DNA of 64,000 bases from JBFWVR01 sp050246635 (GTDB lineage Bacteria; Acidobacteriota; Vicinamibacteria; Vicinamibacterales; UBA2999), in NCBI GenBank assembly GCA_050246635.1, contig JBFWVR010000003.1, positions 310,001-374,000 of the forward strand, read 5' to 3'. Within the stretch, counting starts at the first letter, position 1; each line of letters opens with the position of its first letter. Both the position numbers and the translations under genes were made by a program. This document shows positions 16,770 through 25,481 of the stretch, piece after piece. Under the pieces are notes generated by a model that saw only the letters and a list, made by a program, of their open reading frames with translations, did no database searches and had not been told where the DNA came from.

Positions 16770-17210
16770 TTACGCGCCGGGGTCGATGAGGGCCAGGCCC
16801 GACCGCGCGTCCGGCACCCGGCGCAGGTGCGCGGGCGATTCCACCAGCGTCACCTCGAGCGTCGGCCGGACCCGCGCCTCCATGAGGTGCCCCCCGCGGG
16901 TGCTCGTGTCGCGCCGCCCCAGGACGCAGTGGGCGTGCACCTTGGGGCCGTCCGCCGCGACGGCGATGTCGCCGACCAGCGCCAGCACCTCGACCTGCTC
17001 CTTCACCGGCGTCCGCACGTACTCCTTCGTCTCCCAGTCGAAGTAGGCGACCACCGCCTCGCTGAACGCGCCGAGCGCCGTGAACCCGCTGCCGGTCAGC
17101 TCCACCCGCCTCGCGAACGCCGTGAGCTCACTCACCACCTCGTCTCCCGCCGCGAAGACCAGGACGAACGTGCGCTGTTCCCCGTCCGAATGGACGAGCC
17201 GTGCCTCCAT
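16770..17210 (-). CDS. DUF296 / PCC-domain protein
   Basis: A 146-residue single-domain protein of the PPC/DUF296 family, the fold found in plant AT-hook proteins and in bacterial proteins of unclear function. It shows the domain's FVLVFAAGDEVVSELTAFA start, the TALGAFSEAVVAYFDWE stretch and KVHAHCVLG, giving a His triad (about 92, 94 and 108) that binds zinc in characterised members. The start at 17210 is set by GGGAGGTG just upstream and by domain length. It is divergent from dodecin, with 174 bases between. The role is unknown; the context suggests stress or small-molecule metabolism. Confidence 0.85.
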   Translation of the reverse strand: MEARLVHSDGEQRTFVLVFAAGDEVVSELTAFARRVELTGSGFTALGAFSEAVVAYFDWETKEYVRTPVKEQVEVLALVGDIAVAADGPKVHAHCVLGRRDTSTRGGHLMEARVRPTLEVTLVESPAHLRRVPDARSGLALIDPGA

Positions 17211-17384
17211 CGTGCACCTCCCTGCGCATTCACGATGCGCCGGCCCCTGTCGTGCACGACGCGCGCCATCGCGCCGCGTGCGTGGCACCACGCTTGCTCC
17301 CTTCATCCGCACGCGGTCGGGCACGGCGTGGGCGCGGCGTGCACCGGCCAGGGCAGTACCACGCGTCCGACGAAAGGAACAGCG

Positions 17385-17588
17385 ATGGCCATCCACAAGG
17401 TAATCGAGGTGATCGCGCAGTCCGAGGCGAGCTGGGAGGATGCGGCCCGGCTGGCCGTGCAGGAGGCCTCGGCCAGCGTGAAGAACATCAAGTCGATCTG
17501 GATCAAGGACACCGAGGGGGTCGTGCGCGACGGCACAATCACCGCGTTCCGCGTCACCGCCCGCATCACCTTCGAGGTGGGCGCCTGA
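17385..17588 (+). CDS. Dodecin, flavin-binding protein
   Basis: Small protein of 67 residues forming hollow dodecamers that store or buffer FMN/FAD and protect against photoreactive flavins. The sequence matches the family throughout: HKVIEVIAQSEASWEDAARLAVQEASASVKN in overlapping pieces, then IKSIWIKD with the flavin-stacking Trp at residue 38, and the strand AFRVTARITFEV. AAGGAA precedes the ATG. A small membrane protein follows 14 bases later. A flavin store near an FAD-dependent oxidoreductase (21234-24323) and a photoreceptor-transducer homologue is suggestive but unproven. Confidence 0.92.
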   Translation: MAIHKVIEVIAQSEASWEDAARLAVQEASASVKNIKSIWIKDTEGVVRDGTITAFRVTARITFEVGA

Positions 17589-17602
17589 GGAAGGAGCAGC
17601 AG

Positions 17603-17848
17603 ATGAGGAAGGGCAGGCAGACACGCCGGATGCTCGAGCTGGGCGGCATGCTGGCGATCGGCGACTCGATCCTGGCACTCGTCCGGCCGCGGCAGCACAC
17701 GCGCCTGTGGCGGCCCCGCCGCCGTTCGCGCTGGCAACGGTCCATCGCCTGGTTCGAGGCGCATCCCCGCTGGACCCGCGGCCTGGCCGTGCTCGGGGTC
17801 GCCGCAGGCATCGGCCTGGCGCTGTCGCAGTACGACCGCGCGTCCTGA
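17603..17848 (+). CDS. Small basic single-helix membrane protein
   Basis: An 81-residue protein of unknown function, with AAGGAG 7 bases before the ATG and 14 bases between it and dodecin, so a real two-gene operon is likely. The N-terminal half is strongly basic (RKGRQTRRM, RPRRRSRWQR). A hydrophobic segment lies at about 59-77 (GLAVLGVAAGIGLALS), enough for one membrane helix, with a short polar tail. I recognise no family. Confidence 0.6.
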   Translation: MRKGRQTRRMLELGGMLAIGDSILALVRPRQHTRLWRPRRRSRWQRSIAWFEAHPRWTRGLAVLGVAAGIGLALSQYDRAS

Positions 17849-17853
17849 GCCGG

Positions 17854-18231
17854 TCAGTCAGCCGCGAACGCGATCGTCGACAGCAGCGCGTTGGCGGCCT
17901 GGCGCGAGTCCAGCCGCGTGTGCTGGACGACGATCGGCTCGGTGGACTCGATGAGCATGGCGAAGTCGGTGGCCCGCGGGATGGGCGCCGGCTCCGTCAG
18001 CTCATCGAAACGCAGGTGTCGCGTGCGGCGCGCCGGCACGACGACCGTGTACGGCCCGGCTGGCTCACGATCCGCGAAGTAGCACGTCAGCACAACGTGG
18101 GCATCCCGCTCCCCAGCATTGAGCATGCATGCGGTCTCATGACTCTGCAGTTCCGGCCGGTCTCCGGTGCTCCAGCCCGGCAGGTACCCCTCCGCGATCG
18201 CCCACCGCCGCCGTCCGATGCCCCTGTCCAT
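17854..18231 (-). CDS. Homologue of Anabaena sensory rhodopsin transducer (ASRT family)
   Basis: A 125-residue soluble beta-sandwich protein. It tracks the cyanobacterial ASRT sequence, as I recall it, closely: WAIAEGYLPGW, SHETACMLNAGERDAHV, YFADREPAGPY, VPARRTRHLRFDEL, PAPIPRATDFA, and VVQHTRLDSRQAANALLSTIA. In Anabaena the tetramer binds a sensory rhodopsin; homologues without rhodopsins, such as Thermotoga TM1070, have been proposed to act in carbohydrate-related functions. No rhodopsin gene lies in this window. The ATG at 18231 follows GGAGGTG; the longer open frame upstream is not needed. It is divergent from the ThDP-enzyme operon across about 98 bases, so the two may share regulation. 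Confidence 0.88.
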   Translation of the reverse strand: MDRGIGRRRWAIAEGYLPGWSTGDRPELQSHETACMLNAGERDAHVVLTCYFADREPAGPYTVVVPARRTRHLRFDELTEPAPIPRATDFAMLIESTEPIVVQHTRLDSRQAANALLSTIAFAAD

Positions 18232-18329
18232 GCGTGCACCTCCAGGTGTCGTGATGTCCGTGTCGACGGCTGCAACCAGCATGCCCGTGCCGCCGGCGGC
18301 TGGCGTGCCGCTTGCTACCACGCGAGGGC

Positions 18330-20117
18330 ATGTTCTCCATCTTCAAGTCTCGCGATGAGGGTGACGTCACGGCCGCGGATGTGCTGGTGGATACGCTGGT
18401 CGAGTGGGGCGTGGACGTCGTGTTCGGCCTGCCGGGTGACGGCATCAACGGCATCATGGAGTCGCTGCGCCGGCAGCGTGATCGCATCCGCTTCGTGCAG
18501 GTGCGCCACGAGGAGGCGGCGGCCTTCATGGCCTGCGGGTATGCGAAGTTCACCGGGCGTCTCGGCGTCTGCCTGGCCACCTCGGGTCCCGGCGGCCTGC
18601 ACCTGCTGAACGGCCTGTACGACGCCAAGCTCGACGGCCAGCCCGTGCTCGCGATCACCGGCCACCACTTCCACGACCTGATCGACACCCACGCGCAGCA
18701 GGACGTGAACCTCGACCGGATCTTCTCGGACGTGGCCGTGTACAACACGCGCGTGATGGGACCGGCACACGTCGCCAACGTGGCCAACCTCGCCTGCCGC
18801 GTCGCGCTCGCCAGACGTGGCGTCTCGCACATCAACTTTCCCGTCGACCTGCAGGACGCGACGCTCGACAAGGGCCTGCGCTCGAAGCGGAACATCGCGC
18901 GGCACAACACCGACGTCTTCGCCCACGCGGCCGGCGAGCCCGTCGACGCGGACCTCGATCGCGCGGCCAAGGTGCTGAACGGATGTCGCCGGGTGGCGAT
19001 CCTGGCGGGCCGTGGCGCCATCGGGGCGGCCGATGAGCTCGAGGCGGCAGCCGAGCGCCTCGGCGCGCCGATCATCAAGGCGTTGCTCGGCAAGTCCGCG
19101 GTCGCCGACACCAGCCCGTACACGACCGGCGGCATCGGGCTGCTCGGCACCCGCCCCTCGCAGGAGGCCATGGAGAACTGCGACGGCCTCCTCATTGTCG
19201 GCTCGTCGTTCCCGTACATGGAGTTCATGCCGCAGCCCGATCAGGCGCGCGGCGTCCAGATCGATCTCGACGCCACTCGGATCGGCCTTCGGTATCCGGT
19301 GGAGGTCGGCCTCGTCGGGGACAGCCGGCGCACCCTCCAGCGGCTGCTGCCGCGCCTGCAACCGGACCGCCGCCGGCGGCGCTTCCTCACGGCCGCGCAG
19401 GACGGCATGAAGAAGTGGCGGGCCCTGATGGAGGAACGCAGCCATCGCAGCGACCTGCCGATGAAGCCGCAGGTGGTGGCGCGTGCGGTCAGCGAGGCCC
19501 TCACCGACGACGCCATCGTGTCGTGCGACAGCGGCACGGTCGCGACCTGGTGGGCTCGCCACATCGACGCGCGGCCGGGGCAGCTCCACTCGCTCTCGGG
19601 CACGCTGGCGACGATGGCGCCGGGCCTGCCGTACGCCATCGCGGCCCAGGTGGCCCACCCGGGGCGGCAATGCGTCGCCTTCGTCGGCGATGGCGCGCTC
19701 ACCATGCTGATGGGCGAGCTGGCGACCTGCGTCAAGTACCAGCTGCCCGTCAAGATCGTCGTGATCAAGAACAACACGCTCGGCCAGATCAAGTGGGAGC
19801 AGATGGTGTTCCTGGGCAACCCGGAGTACGGCTGCGAGCTCGAGCCAATCGACTTCGCCGGCGTGGCGAAGGCCTGTGGCGTGCCCGCGTACCACGTGGA
19901 GGATCCGATGGAGTGCGGCGACGTCGTGCGCCGCGCGTTCGCTGCCCCCGGTCCCGCGCTCATCGAGGCCGTCGTCGATCCGTACGAGCCGCCGATGCCC
20001 GCCAAGATCTCCGCCGGCCAGGCGAAGAAGCTCGGCGAATCGCTCGTCAAGGGCACGCCGAATCGCGAGCGGATTGCGATCACCATCGCCGAGGACCGGA
20101 TCCGGGAGCTGGTCTGA
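18330..20117 (+). CDS. ThDP-dependent enzyme, pyruvate oxidase/acetolactate synthase family
   Basis: Thiamine-diphosphate enzyme of 595 residues acting on 2-oxo acids, most like PoxB-type pyruvate oxidases or dehydrogenases. N-terminal pyrimidine domain with the catalytic Glu in RHEEAAAFMA; central domain with a nucleotide-type fold (LAGRGAIGAADEL); C-terminal pyrophosphate domain with the ThDP motif from FVGDGALTM to IVVIKNNTLG. The tail is charged and could contact membrane, as in PoxB. GCGAGGG precedes the ATG at 18330. It is the first gene of an operon with an enolase-superfamily enzyme (4-base gap) and an FAD/Fe-S oxidoreductase, so its substrate may be the 2-oxo acid those enzymes produce. 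The exact substrate is not readable from sequence. Confidence 0.82.
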   Translation: MFSIFKSRDEGDVTAADVLVDTLVEWGVDVVFGLPGDGINGIMESLRRQRDRIRFVQVRHEEAAAFMACGYAKFTGRLGVCLATSGPGGLHLLNGLYDAKLDGQPVLAITGHHFHDLIDTHAQQDVNLDRIFSDVAVYNTRVMGPAHVANVANLACRVALARRGVSHINFPVDLQDATLDKGLRSKRNIARHNTDVFAHAAGEPVDADLDRAAKVLNGCRRVAILAGRGAIGAADELEAAAERLGAPIIKALLGKSAVADTSPYTTGGIGLLGTRPSQEAMENCDGLLIVGSSFPYMEFMPQPDQARGVQIDLDATRIGLRYPVEVGLVGDSRRTLQRLLPRLQPDRRRRRFLTAAQDGMKKWRALMEERSHRSDLPMKPQVVARAVSEALTDDAIVSCDSGTVATWWARHIDARPGQLHSLSGTLATMAPGLPYAIAAQVAHPGRQCVAFVGDGALTMLMGELATCVKYQLPVKIVVIKNNTLGQIKWEQMVFLGNPEYGCELEPIDFAGVAKACGVPAYHVEDPMECGDVVRRAFAAPGPALIEAVVDPYEPPMPAKISAGQAKKLGESLVKGTPNRERIAITIAEDRIRELV

Positions 20118-20121
20118 GCCC

Positions 20122-21237
20122 ATGAAGGGCTCGCCGTCCGGCCCCCGGCCCGGCCCCGCGATCGGGGATGGCCGCGTCTCCGCCTATACCGTGCCGACCA
20201 GCGCGCCGGAGAGCGACGGCACGTTCGAGTGGACCTCCACCACCATCGTCATCGTCGAGCTCGACGGCGGCGGGATGTGCGGCCTGGGCTACACCTACGC
20301 TGATGCCTCCGCCGCCGAGGTCGCACGCGACCTGATCCAGCACGTCGTCCGCGGACGCGCCGCCTTCGATGTCGGCGCGGCCTGGCAGGCCATGGTGACG
20401 GCGGCCCGCAACATGGGACGGCCCGGCATCGCGTCGACCGCGATCGCCGCGGTCGACACGGCCCTGTGGGATCTCAAGGCCCGCCTGCTCGGGCTCCCGC
20501 TCGCCGTGCTCCTCGGGCAGGTGCGGGACCGCGTGCCGATCTACGGCAGCGGCGGCTTCACCAGCCAGTCGATCGCCGAGCTCACCACCCAGCTGTCCGG
20601 CTGGGCCGAAGCGGGCATTCCCCGGGTCAAGATGAAGGTGGGCCGGTGTCCCGCCGAGGATCCGGCGCGCGTGGCGGCCGCGCGCCGCGCCATCGGCGAG
20701 GGCGTCGAGCTCATGGTGGACGCCAACGGCGCGTTCACCCGGCGGGCCGCGCTCGCGGCGGCGGAACGCTTCGCCGGCAGCGGCGTGGCGTGGTTCGAGG
20801 AACCCGTGTCGTCCGAGGACCTCGAGGGGCTTCGGTGGCTGCGCGATCGGGGCCCCTCGGCCATGGCGATTGCCGCCGGGGAGTACGTCTACGACCGCGC
20901 GGGGTTCCACCACATGCTGCGCGCCGGTGCCGTCGACACCCTCCAGGCCGACCTGACCCGTTGCGGCGGCGTCACGGGATTCGTCGAGGCGGCGGTGCTT
21001 GCCGAGGCATGGGACGTCCCACTCTCCGCCCACACCGCGCCAGCCATCCACCTGCACCCGGGGGCGGCGGTCCGCCCGCTCGTGCACCTCGAGTACTTCC
21101 ACGACCATGTCCGCATCGAGCGCCGCTTCTTCGACGGCGTGCCCGAGCCCGACGACGGCGCCCTGCGGCCCGACCCGTCCCGCCCCGGGCATGGCCTCGT
21201 GTTCAAGCGGGCCGATGCCGCGGAGTTCGCCCGATGA
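20122..21237 (+). CDS. Enolase-superfamily enzyme, mandelate racemase/sugar-acid dehydratase type
   Basis: Mg2+-dependent enzyme of 371 residues that abstracts the alpha proton of a carboxylate. The mandelate-racemase subgroup residues are visible: VKMKVG (KxK base near residue 170), metal ligands in VDANGAF, FEEPVSSED and AAGEYVY, an Asp in QADLTRCGG and the His in LSAHTAP, which form the Asp-His dyad. The substrate could be a sugar acid (dehydration to a 2-keto-3-deoxy acid) or a hydroxy acid (racemisation). It starts 4 bases after the ThDP gene and its stop overlaps the next ATG (ATGA), so the three genes are tightly coupled. Confidence 0.85.
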   Translation: MKGSPSGPRPGPAIGDGRVSAYTVPTSAPESDGTFEWTSTTIVIVELDGGGMCGLGYTYADASAAEVARDLIQHVVRGRAAFDVGAAWQAMVTAARNMGRPGIASTAIAAVDTALWDLKARLLGLPLAVLLGQVRDRVPIYGSGGFTSQSIAELTTQLSGWAEAGIPRVKMKVGRCPAEDPARVAAARRAIGEGVELMVDANGAFTRRAALAAAERFAGSGVAWFEEPVSSEDLEGLRWLRDRGPSAMAIAAGEYVYDRAGFHHMLRAGAVDTLQADLTRCGGVTGFVEAAVLAEAWDVPLSAHTAPAIHLHPGAAVRPLVHLEYFHDHVRIERRFFDGVPEPDDGALRPDPSRPGHGLVFKRADAAEFAR

Positions 21238-24200
21238 ACCGCACGTCCAGCTGGCCGCCCGCCCATCGCCACGCCGATCCACCCGAGTCGTGGTCCGGCG
21301 ACATCGCCGCGCTGGCGGCGGCGCTGGCCCGCGAGGTGGACGGCGAGGTGCGCACCACCGACGGCGCGCGCGCGCTCTACGCGAACAGCGGGTCGAACTA
21401 CCGGCAGGTGCCGCTTGCGGTCGTGGTGCCCCGCACGACCGAGGCACTCGCCGCCGGGCTCGACGTGTGCCGCCGGTTCGGCGCGCCCGTGCTGACGCGC
21501 GGCGCGGGCACCAGCCTCGCGGGACAGGTGGTGAACCGGGCGGTCCTGTTCGACCAGTCGCAGTACCTGAACCGGATTCACTGGATTGATCCCGAGCGGC
21601 GGCTCGCCGCGGTCCAGCCCGGCGTCGTGCTCGACGACCTGCGTCACGCCGCGGAGGCCCAGGGCGTCACCTTCGGCCCGGATCCGTCGACCCACGCGTA
21701 CTGCACGCTCGGCGGCATGATCGGCAACAACTCCTGCGGCGTGCACTCCGTCCAGGCCGGCCGCACGTGTGACAACGTCGAGTCACTCGATGTCGTGACG
21801 GGCGACGGCCTGCGCCTGACGGTGGGCGCGACCACCGACGAGGAGTTCGAGCGCATTGCCCGCGGCGGCGGGCGGCGCGGGGAGATCTATGCCGCGCTCG
21901 CCGGGCTGCGCACCCGCCACGGCGACGCGATTCGCGCCAGATACCCGGAGATTCCCCGGCGCGTGTCCGGGTACGGCCTGCCGCAGCTCCTGCCCGAGAA
22001 CGGCGGCCACGTGGCGCGTGCCCTTGTGGGCTCGGAGGGCACGTGCGTCACCGTGCTCGACGCCGTGGTCAACCTCGTGCCGCATCCCCGGCGGCGCGTG
22101 CTGCTCGTCCTCGGCTTCCCGGACATCTTCGCGGCTGCCGACCGTGTGCCCGACGTGCTGGAGGGACGGCCGATTGGGCTCGAGGGCATCGACCAGCGCC
22201 TCGCAGAGGCCGCGCGCGACCAGCACCGGCATCACCGCGCGCTGGAGCTCGTGCCCGAGGGCAAGGCCTGGCTGCTGGCGGAGTTCGGGGGCGACAGCAC
22301 GGCCGAGGCCGCGGCCAGCGCCCAGCACCTCATGCAGCGACTCGGCGGCGCGGGTGCGCCGGCCATGCACCTCTTCGAGGATCACGCACGCCAGCACGTG
22401 ATCTGGCGGCTGCGTGAGGATGCCCTGGGGGTGACCGCGCACGCGGGGAGCGCGCGGCCGACCTGGGAAGGGTGGGAAGACGCAGCGGTCGCGCCCGCGG
22501 TGCTGGGGGCCTATCTCCGCGACTTCGACCACCTGCTGTCGCAGTACGGGCTGCACGGGGCCCTCTACGGCCATTTCGGCGACGGGTGCGTGCACACGCG
22601 CATCGACTTCGACTTCGGCACCGACAAGGGCCGGCAACAGTTCCGCAGCTTCGTCACCGACGCGGCCGGCCTCGTCGTCCGTCATGGCGGGTCGTTCTCG
22701 GGTGAACACGGCGACGGGCAGGCGCGTGCCGAGCTGCTGCCGATGATGTTCGGCGACGAGCTGGTGCAGGCGTTCCGCACCTTCAAGACCATCTGGGATC
22801 CCGAGTGGCGCCTCAACCCGGGGAAGAAGGTCGACCCCAACCCGCTCGACAGCAAACTCCGGCTCGGTGAGGGTTACGAGCCCGCCCATCCGGCGACCCA
22901 CTTCTCCTTCTCCCGTGACGAGGGCGACTTCGCCCGCGCGGCGCGGCGCTGCGTCGGCGTCGGGTTGTGCCGCAGCACGCAGGACAGCGGGACGATGTGC
23001 CCGAGCTACCGGGCGACACGGGAGGAACAGCATTCCACGCGTGGCCGCGCGCGCCTGCTCTTCGAGATGCTGCGGGGCGACACGTTACACGGCGGCTGGC
23101 GTGAGCCGGCGGTGCGTGAGGCGCTCGACCTGTGCCTCGCGTGCAAGGCCTGCCGCTCCGAGTGCCCCGTGCAAGTGGACATGGCCACGTACAAGGCCGA
23201 GTTCCTCTCGCACTACTACGAGGGACGGCTGCGCCCGCGGTCGGCGTATACCCTGGGCTGGATCCGCCACTGGGCGAAGCTCGCATCGCTGATGCCCTGG
23301 ACGGCGCGGCAGGTGACGACCAGGCCGGGCCTGCGCCAGATCTCGCGGCTGGTGGCCGGCGTCTCGGGGCACCGGCAGTTGCCCGGATTCGCCCGGCGGA
23401 CCTTCCGGGCGCAGGACCATCGGCGCGCGCCCCGACGCGGGCCCCGCGTGCTGCTGTGGACCGACACGTTCACGAACTACCTGCTGCCGCACACGGCGTC
23501 GGCGGCGATGACCGTGCTCGAGGAAGTGGGTGGCTTCGACGTCGCCCTCCCGCCGCCGGGACTCTGTTGCGGACGTCCGCTGTACGACTTCGGGTGGCTG
23601 GATGAAGCGAAGGCGACCCTGCGTCCCGTGATGGACGCGCTCGGGCCGGAGATCGAACAGGGCACGCCGATCGTATTCCTCGAACCGAGTTGCGCGTCGG
23701 TGTTCAGGGACGAGCTGCCGAACCTGTTCCCCGACGACCCGCGCGCGTCGCGCCTGGCGTCGCTCGTGCGTGACTTCGCGCAGGTGCTCGACGAGCAGGG
23801 CGACCGCGTGACATGGCCGCGCCTCGGGGGCCGGGCCATGGTCCAGGGACACTGCCACCAGCACGCGCTCGGGACCCTGGACGCCGACGTCAGGGTGCTC
23901 GAGCGGATCGGCCTGGAGACGACGCTCCTGGATGCCGGGTGCTGCGGGATGGCGGGCGCGTTCGGTTTCGAGGCCGAGCACTACGACGTGTCCCGCGCGA
24001 TCGGCGAACAGCGCCTCCTGCCCACCGTGCGGGACGCCGCCCGTGACACCCTGATCGTCGCCAACGGCTTCAGCTGCCGCGAGCAGATCCGGCAGGAGAC
24101 GCCACGCCGCGCCCTGCACCTGGCCGACGTGCTCTGGCTGGCGATGGACGGCGTCCCAGCCCCGTCGCCGTTCGTGGAGTCGGGGTACCTCGACGCGGCC

Positions 24201-24323
24201 GAACGCGCGGAACGTCCCGATCGGCCGCGAGGCCTCGAGCTCGGGATCCTGTCCACCGCAGCGGTCGCCGGCGGTGCCCTGGCCTACCTGCTTGCCGATC
24301 GCCGCGCGAAGACGGGACCGTGA
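21234..24323 (+). CDS. FAD-linked oxidoreductase fused to 4Fe-4S and CCG domains (D-2-hydroxyacid dehydrogenase type)
   Basis: A 1029-residue multidomain enzyme that probably oxidises a D-2-hydroxy acid and passes electrons to the quinone pool. Residues about 20-270: PCMH-type FAD-binding domain (RGAGTSLAGQ, GGMIGNNSCG). About 270-530: the C-terminal oxidase domain with GHFGDGCVHTR and GEHGDGQAR. About 575-650: a ferredoxin-type domain with CRSTQDSGTMCP and CLACKACRSECP. About 740-950: two CCG repeats (LCCGRPLYDFG ... EPSCASVF; QGHCHQHAL ... AGCCGMAGAFG). A C-terminal hydrophobic segment (TAAVAGGALAYLLA) may anchor it. The plan matches GlcD-GlpC-type fusions (Dld/YdiJ-like). It overlaps the previous gene by ATGA. 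Confidence 0.88.
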   Translation: MNRTSSWPPAHRHADPPESWSGDIAALAAALAREVDGEVRTTDGARALYANSGSNYRQVPLAVVVPRTTEALAAGLDVCRRFGAPVLTRGAGTSLAGQVVNRAVLFDQSQYLNRIHWIDPERRLAAVQPGVVLDDLRHAAEAQGVTFGPDPSTHAYCTLGGMIGNNSCGVHSVQAGRTCDNVESLDVVTGDGLRLTVGATTDEEFERIARGGGRRGEIYAALAGLRTRHGDAIRARYPEIPRRVSGYGLPQLLPENGGHVARALVGSEGTCVTVLDAVVNLVPHPRRRVLLVLGFPDIFAAADRVPDVLEGRPIGLEGIDQRLAEAARDQHRHHRALELVPEGKAWLLAEFGGDSTAEAAASAQHLMQRLGGAGAPAMHLFEDHARQHVIWRLREDALGVTAHAGSARPTWEGWEDAAVAPAVLGAYLRDFDHLLSQYGLHGALYGHFGDGCVHTRIDFDFGTDKGRQQFRSFVTDAAGLVVRHGGSFSGEHGDGQARAELLPMMFGDELVQAFRTFKTIWDPEWRLNPGKKVDPNPLDSKLRLGEGYEPAHPATHFSFSRDEGDFARAARRCVGVGLCRSTQDSGTMCPSYRATREEQHSTRGRARLLFEMLRGDTLHGGWREPAVREALDLCLACKACRSECPVQVDMATYKAEFLSHYYEGRLRPRSAYTLGWIRHWAKLASLMPWTARQVTTRPGLRQISRLVAGVSGHRQLPGFARRTFRAQDHRRAPRRGPRVLLWTDTFTNYLLPHTASAAMTVLEEVGGFDVALPPPGLCCGRPLYDFGWLDEAKATLRPVMDALGPEIEQGTPIVFLEPSCASVFRDELPNLFPDDPRASRLASLVRDFAQVLDEQGDRVTWPRLGGRAMVQGHCHQHALGTLDADVRVLERIGLETTLLDAGCCGMAGAFGFEAEHYDVSRAIGEQRLLPTVRDAARDTLIVANGFSCREQIRQETPRRALHLADVLWLAMDGVPAPSPFVESGYLDAAERAERPDRPRGLELGILSTAAVAGGALAYLLADRRAKTGP

Positions 24324-24370
24324 CGGGTACGGGCCCGACGAGACGCGCGTGGTCGAGATAAGCTGAGGGC

Positions 24371-25015
24371 ATGATCTGCCCTCGCTGCCAGCGCCGGAAG
24401 GCCCGCCGCGCGTGTCCCGCGCTTCGCCAGGACATCTGCGCCGTCTGCTGCGGGTCGCAGCGGCTGGTCGAGATTGCCTGTCCTCCCGACTGCGGGTACC
24501 TGGAGGCCGCGCAGCGCAACCCGGCCGCGGTGGTGCGGCGGCAGCAGGAGCGGGACGTCGCCCTCATGATGACGGCGCTCGGCCGGGTCTCCGAGGGGCA
24601 GCTGCAGTTGTTCTTCCTGATCCAGGCCTTCATCGGCCGGTTCCAGCCCGAGGGGCTCCCCCGCCTCATCGACGCGGACGTGGCCGAGGCCGCGGCCGCC
24701 CTGGCCCGGACCTATGAGACGCGGGCCTCCAGCGGGGTCGTCTACGAACAGCACGCCGAGCAGTCGCGGGTGGCGGAGGCCCTCCGGGGCGGGCTCGCGA
24801 CGTTGCTCGAGGAGATCGGGAAGGGCGGGGGCGCCCGCTTCGAACGGGAATGCGCGGCCGTCCTGCGGGGCATCGAGCGTGGGGCCCGGCATGAGCCGGC
24901 GGCCATCGGGACGGATGAGACGGCCTACCTTGCGCTCGTCGGGCGTGTGCTGCAGTTGCCCAAAGCCGGCAGCCCGCCGCCCTCGGACGGCCAGCCGACG
25001 ATCGTGCTGCCCTGA
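24371..25015 (+). CDS. Conserved hypothetical protein with N-terminal Cys cluster
   Basis: A 214-residue protein of unknown function. The first 45 residues hold eight cysteines in a zinc-ribbon-like arrangement: MICPRC, RACPALRQDICAVCCGSQR and IACPPDCGYL. This suits two metal sites. The rest is a helical, mostly acidic domain with a conserved-looking Q-LFFLIQAFIGRF segment and no catalytic motif I recognise. I recall the same CPAL..ICAVCCG..R..EI.CP.DC.YL head on hypothetical proteins of Acidobacteriota and relatives. A TAAGCT box ends 6 bases before the ATG, so transcription may start close to the start codon. Confidence 0.65.
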   Translation: MICPRCQRRKARRACPALRQDICAVCCGSQRLVEIACPPDCGYLEAAQRNPAAVVRRQQERDVALMMTALGRVSEGQLQLFFLIQAFIGRFQPEGLPRLIDADVAEAAAALARTYETRASSGVVYEQHAEQSRVAEALRGGLATLLEEIGKGGGARFERECAAVLRGIERGARHEPAAIGTDETAYLALVGRVLQLPKAGSPPPSDGQPTIVLP

Positions 25016-25481
25016 CGCCGCCGCCCGTCGGTTTCGTCACACCCTACGGATGAGCTGTGGCGCGATGGGGGGAACCTGTGTAAGATTTGCCCTTCCGCGC
25101 GGTCCTGTGCTACCTTCCGCCGGTTCCAAGCTGTCCACAGCAGGGGACAATCCGCCGACGAGAACCCATTTTCCTCCGCCGGCGTCTAATGCTGGTGAAC
25201 GGTGTTCGACGCGGCGGATGCGCGACGGAGCGGTTCTTTCAAATTGTTGTTTCGTAAGTAGTTAGCCGAAACTGTCCGGGTTGGTGCGTGGCGGGGGCCC
25301 GAGGGGCTGGCCGCCAGGCGTCGTCTTTACTTACCTTGGCCCGGCAGGACACGGCACTTTATATGAAGTCGTTGCCGCCACGCGTCGCGAGGCGGCGTCA
25401 TAGGCACCGGAATTGCAGAGTCCGGGGCACGAATCATACGGTCCCCAGCACGACGACCAGGGGGGCAGGAGGGCTGGAGTC
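25016..25481. other. 466-base non-coding region upstream of the DksA-type gene
   Basis: No open frame with coding character is seen. It contains an AT-rich patch at about 25228-25265, unusual for this genome, a candidate promoter at 25336-25363, and flanking GGGG/CCCC at 25424-25446. Its length would allow a small RNA, but no clear terminator or conserved structure is visible. Confidence 0.4.
25336..25363 (+). promoter_or_regulatory. Candidate promoter for the DksA-type gene
   Basis: TTGGCC (25336-25341) and TTTATA (25358-25363) are 16 bases apart. Transcription would start near 25370, leaving a leader of about 110 bases before the ATG at 25482. It is the only AT-rich -10-like box near the gene; the -35 match is partial. 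Confidence 0.35.

Noticed and set aside
25121..25136. DnaA-box-like CTGTCCACA near 25122 as a sign of a replication origin
   Set aside because: It is a single imperfect match, part of a CTGT-CC-ACAG dyad, with no cluster of boxes, no dnaA/dnaN/gyr genes and no skew evidence available by eye.
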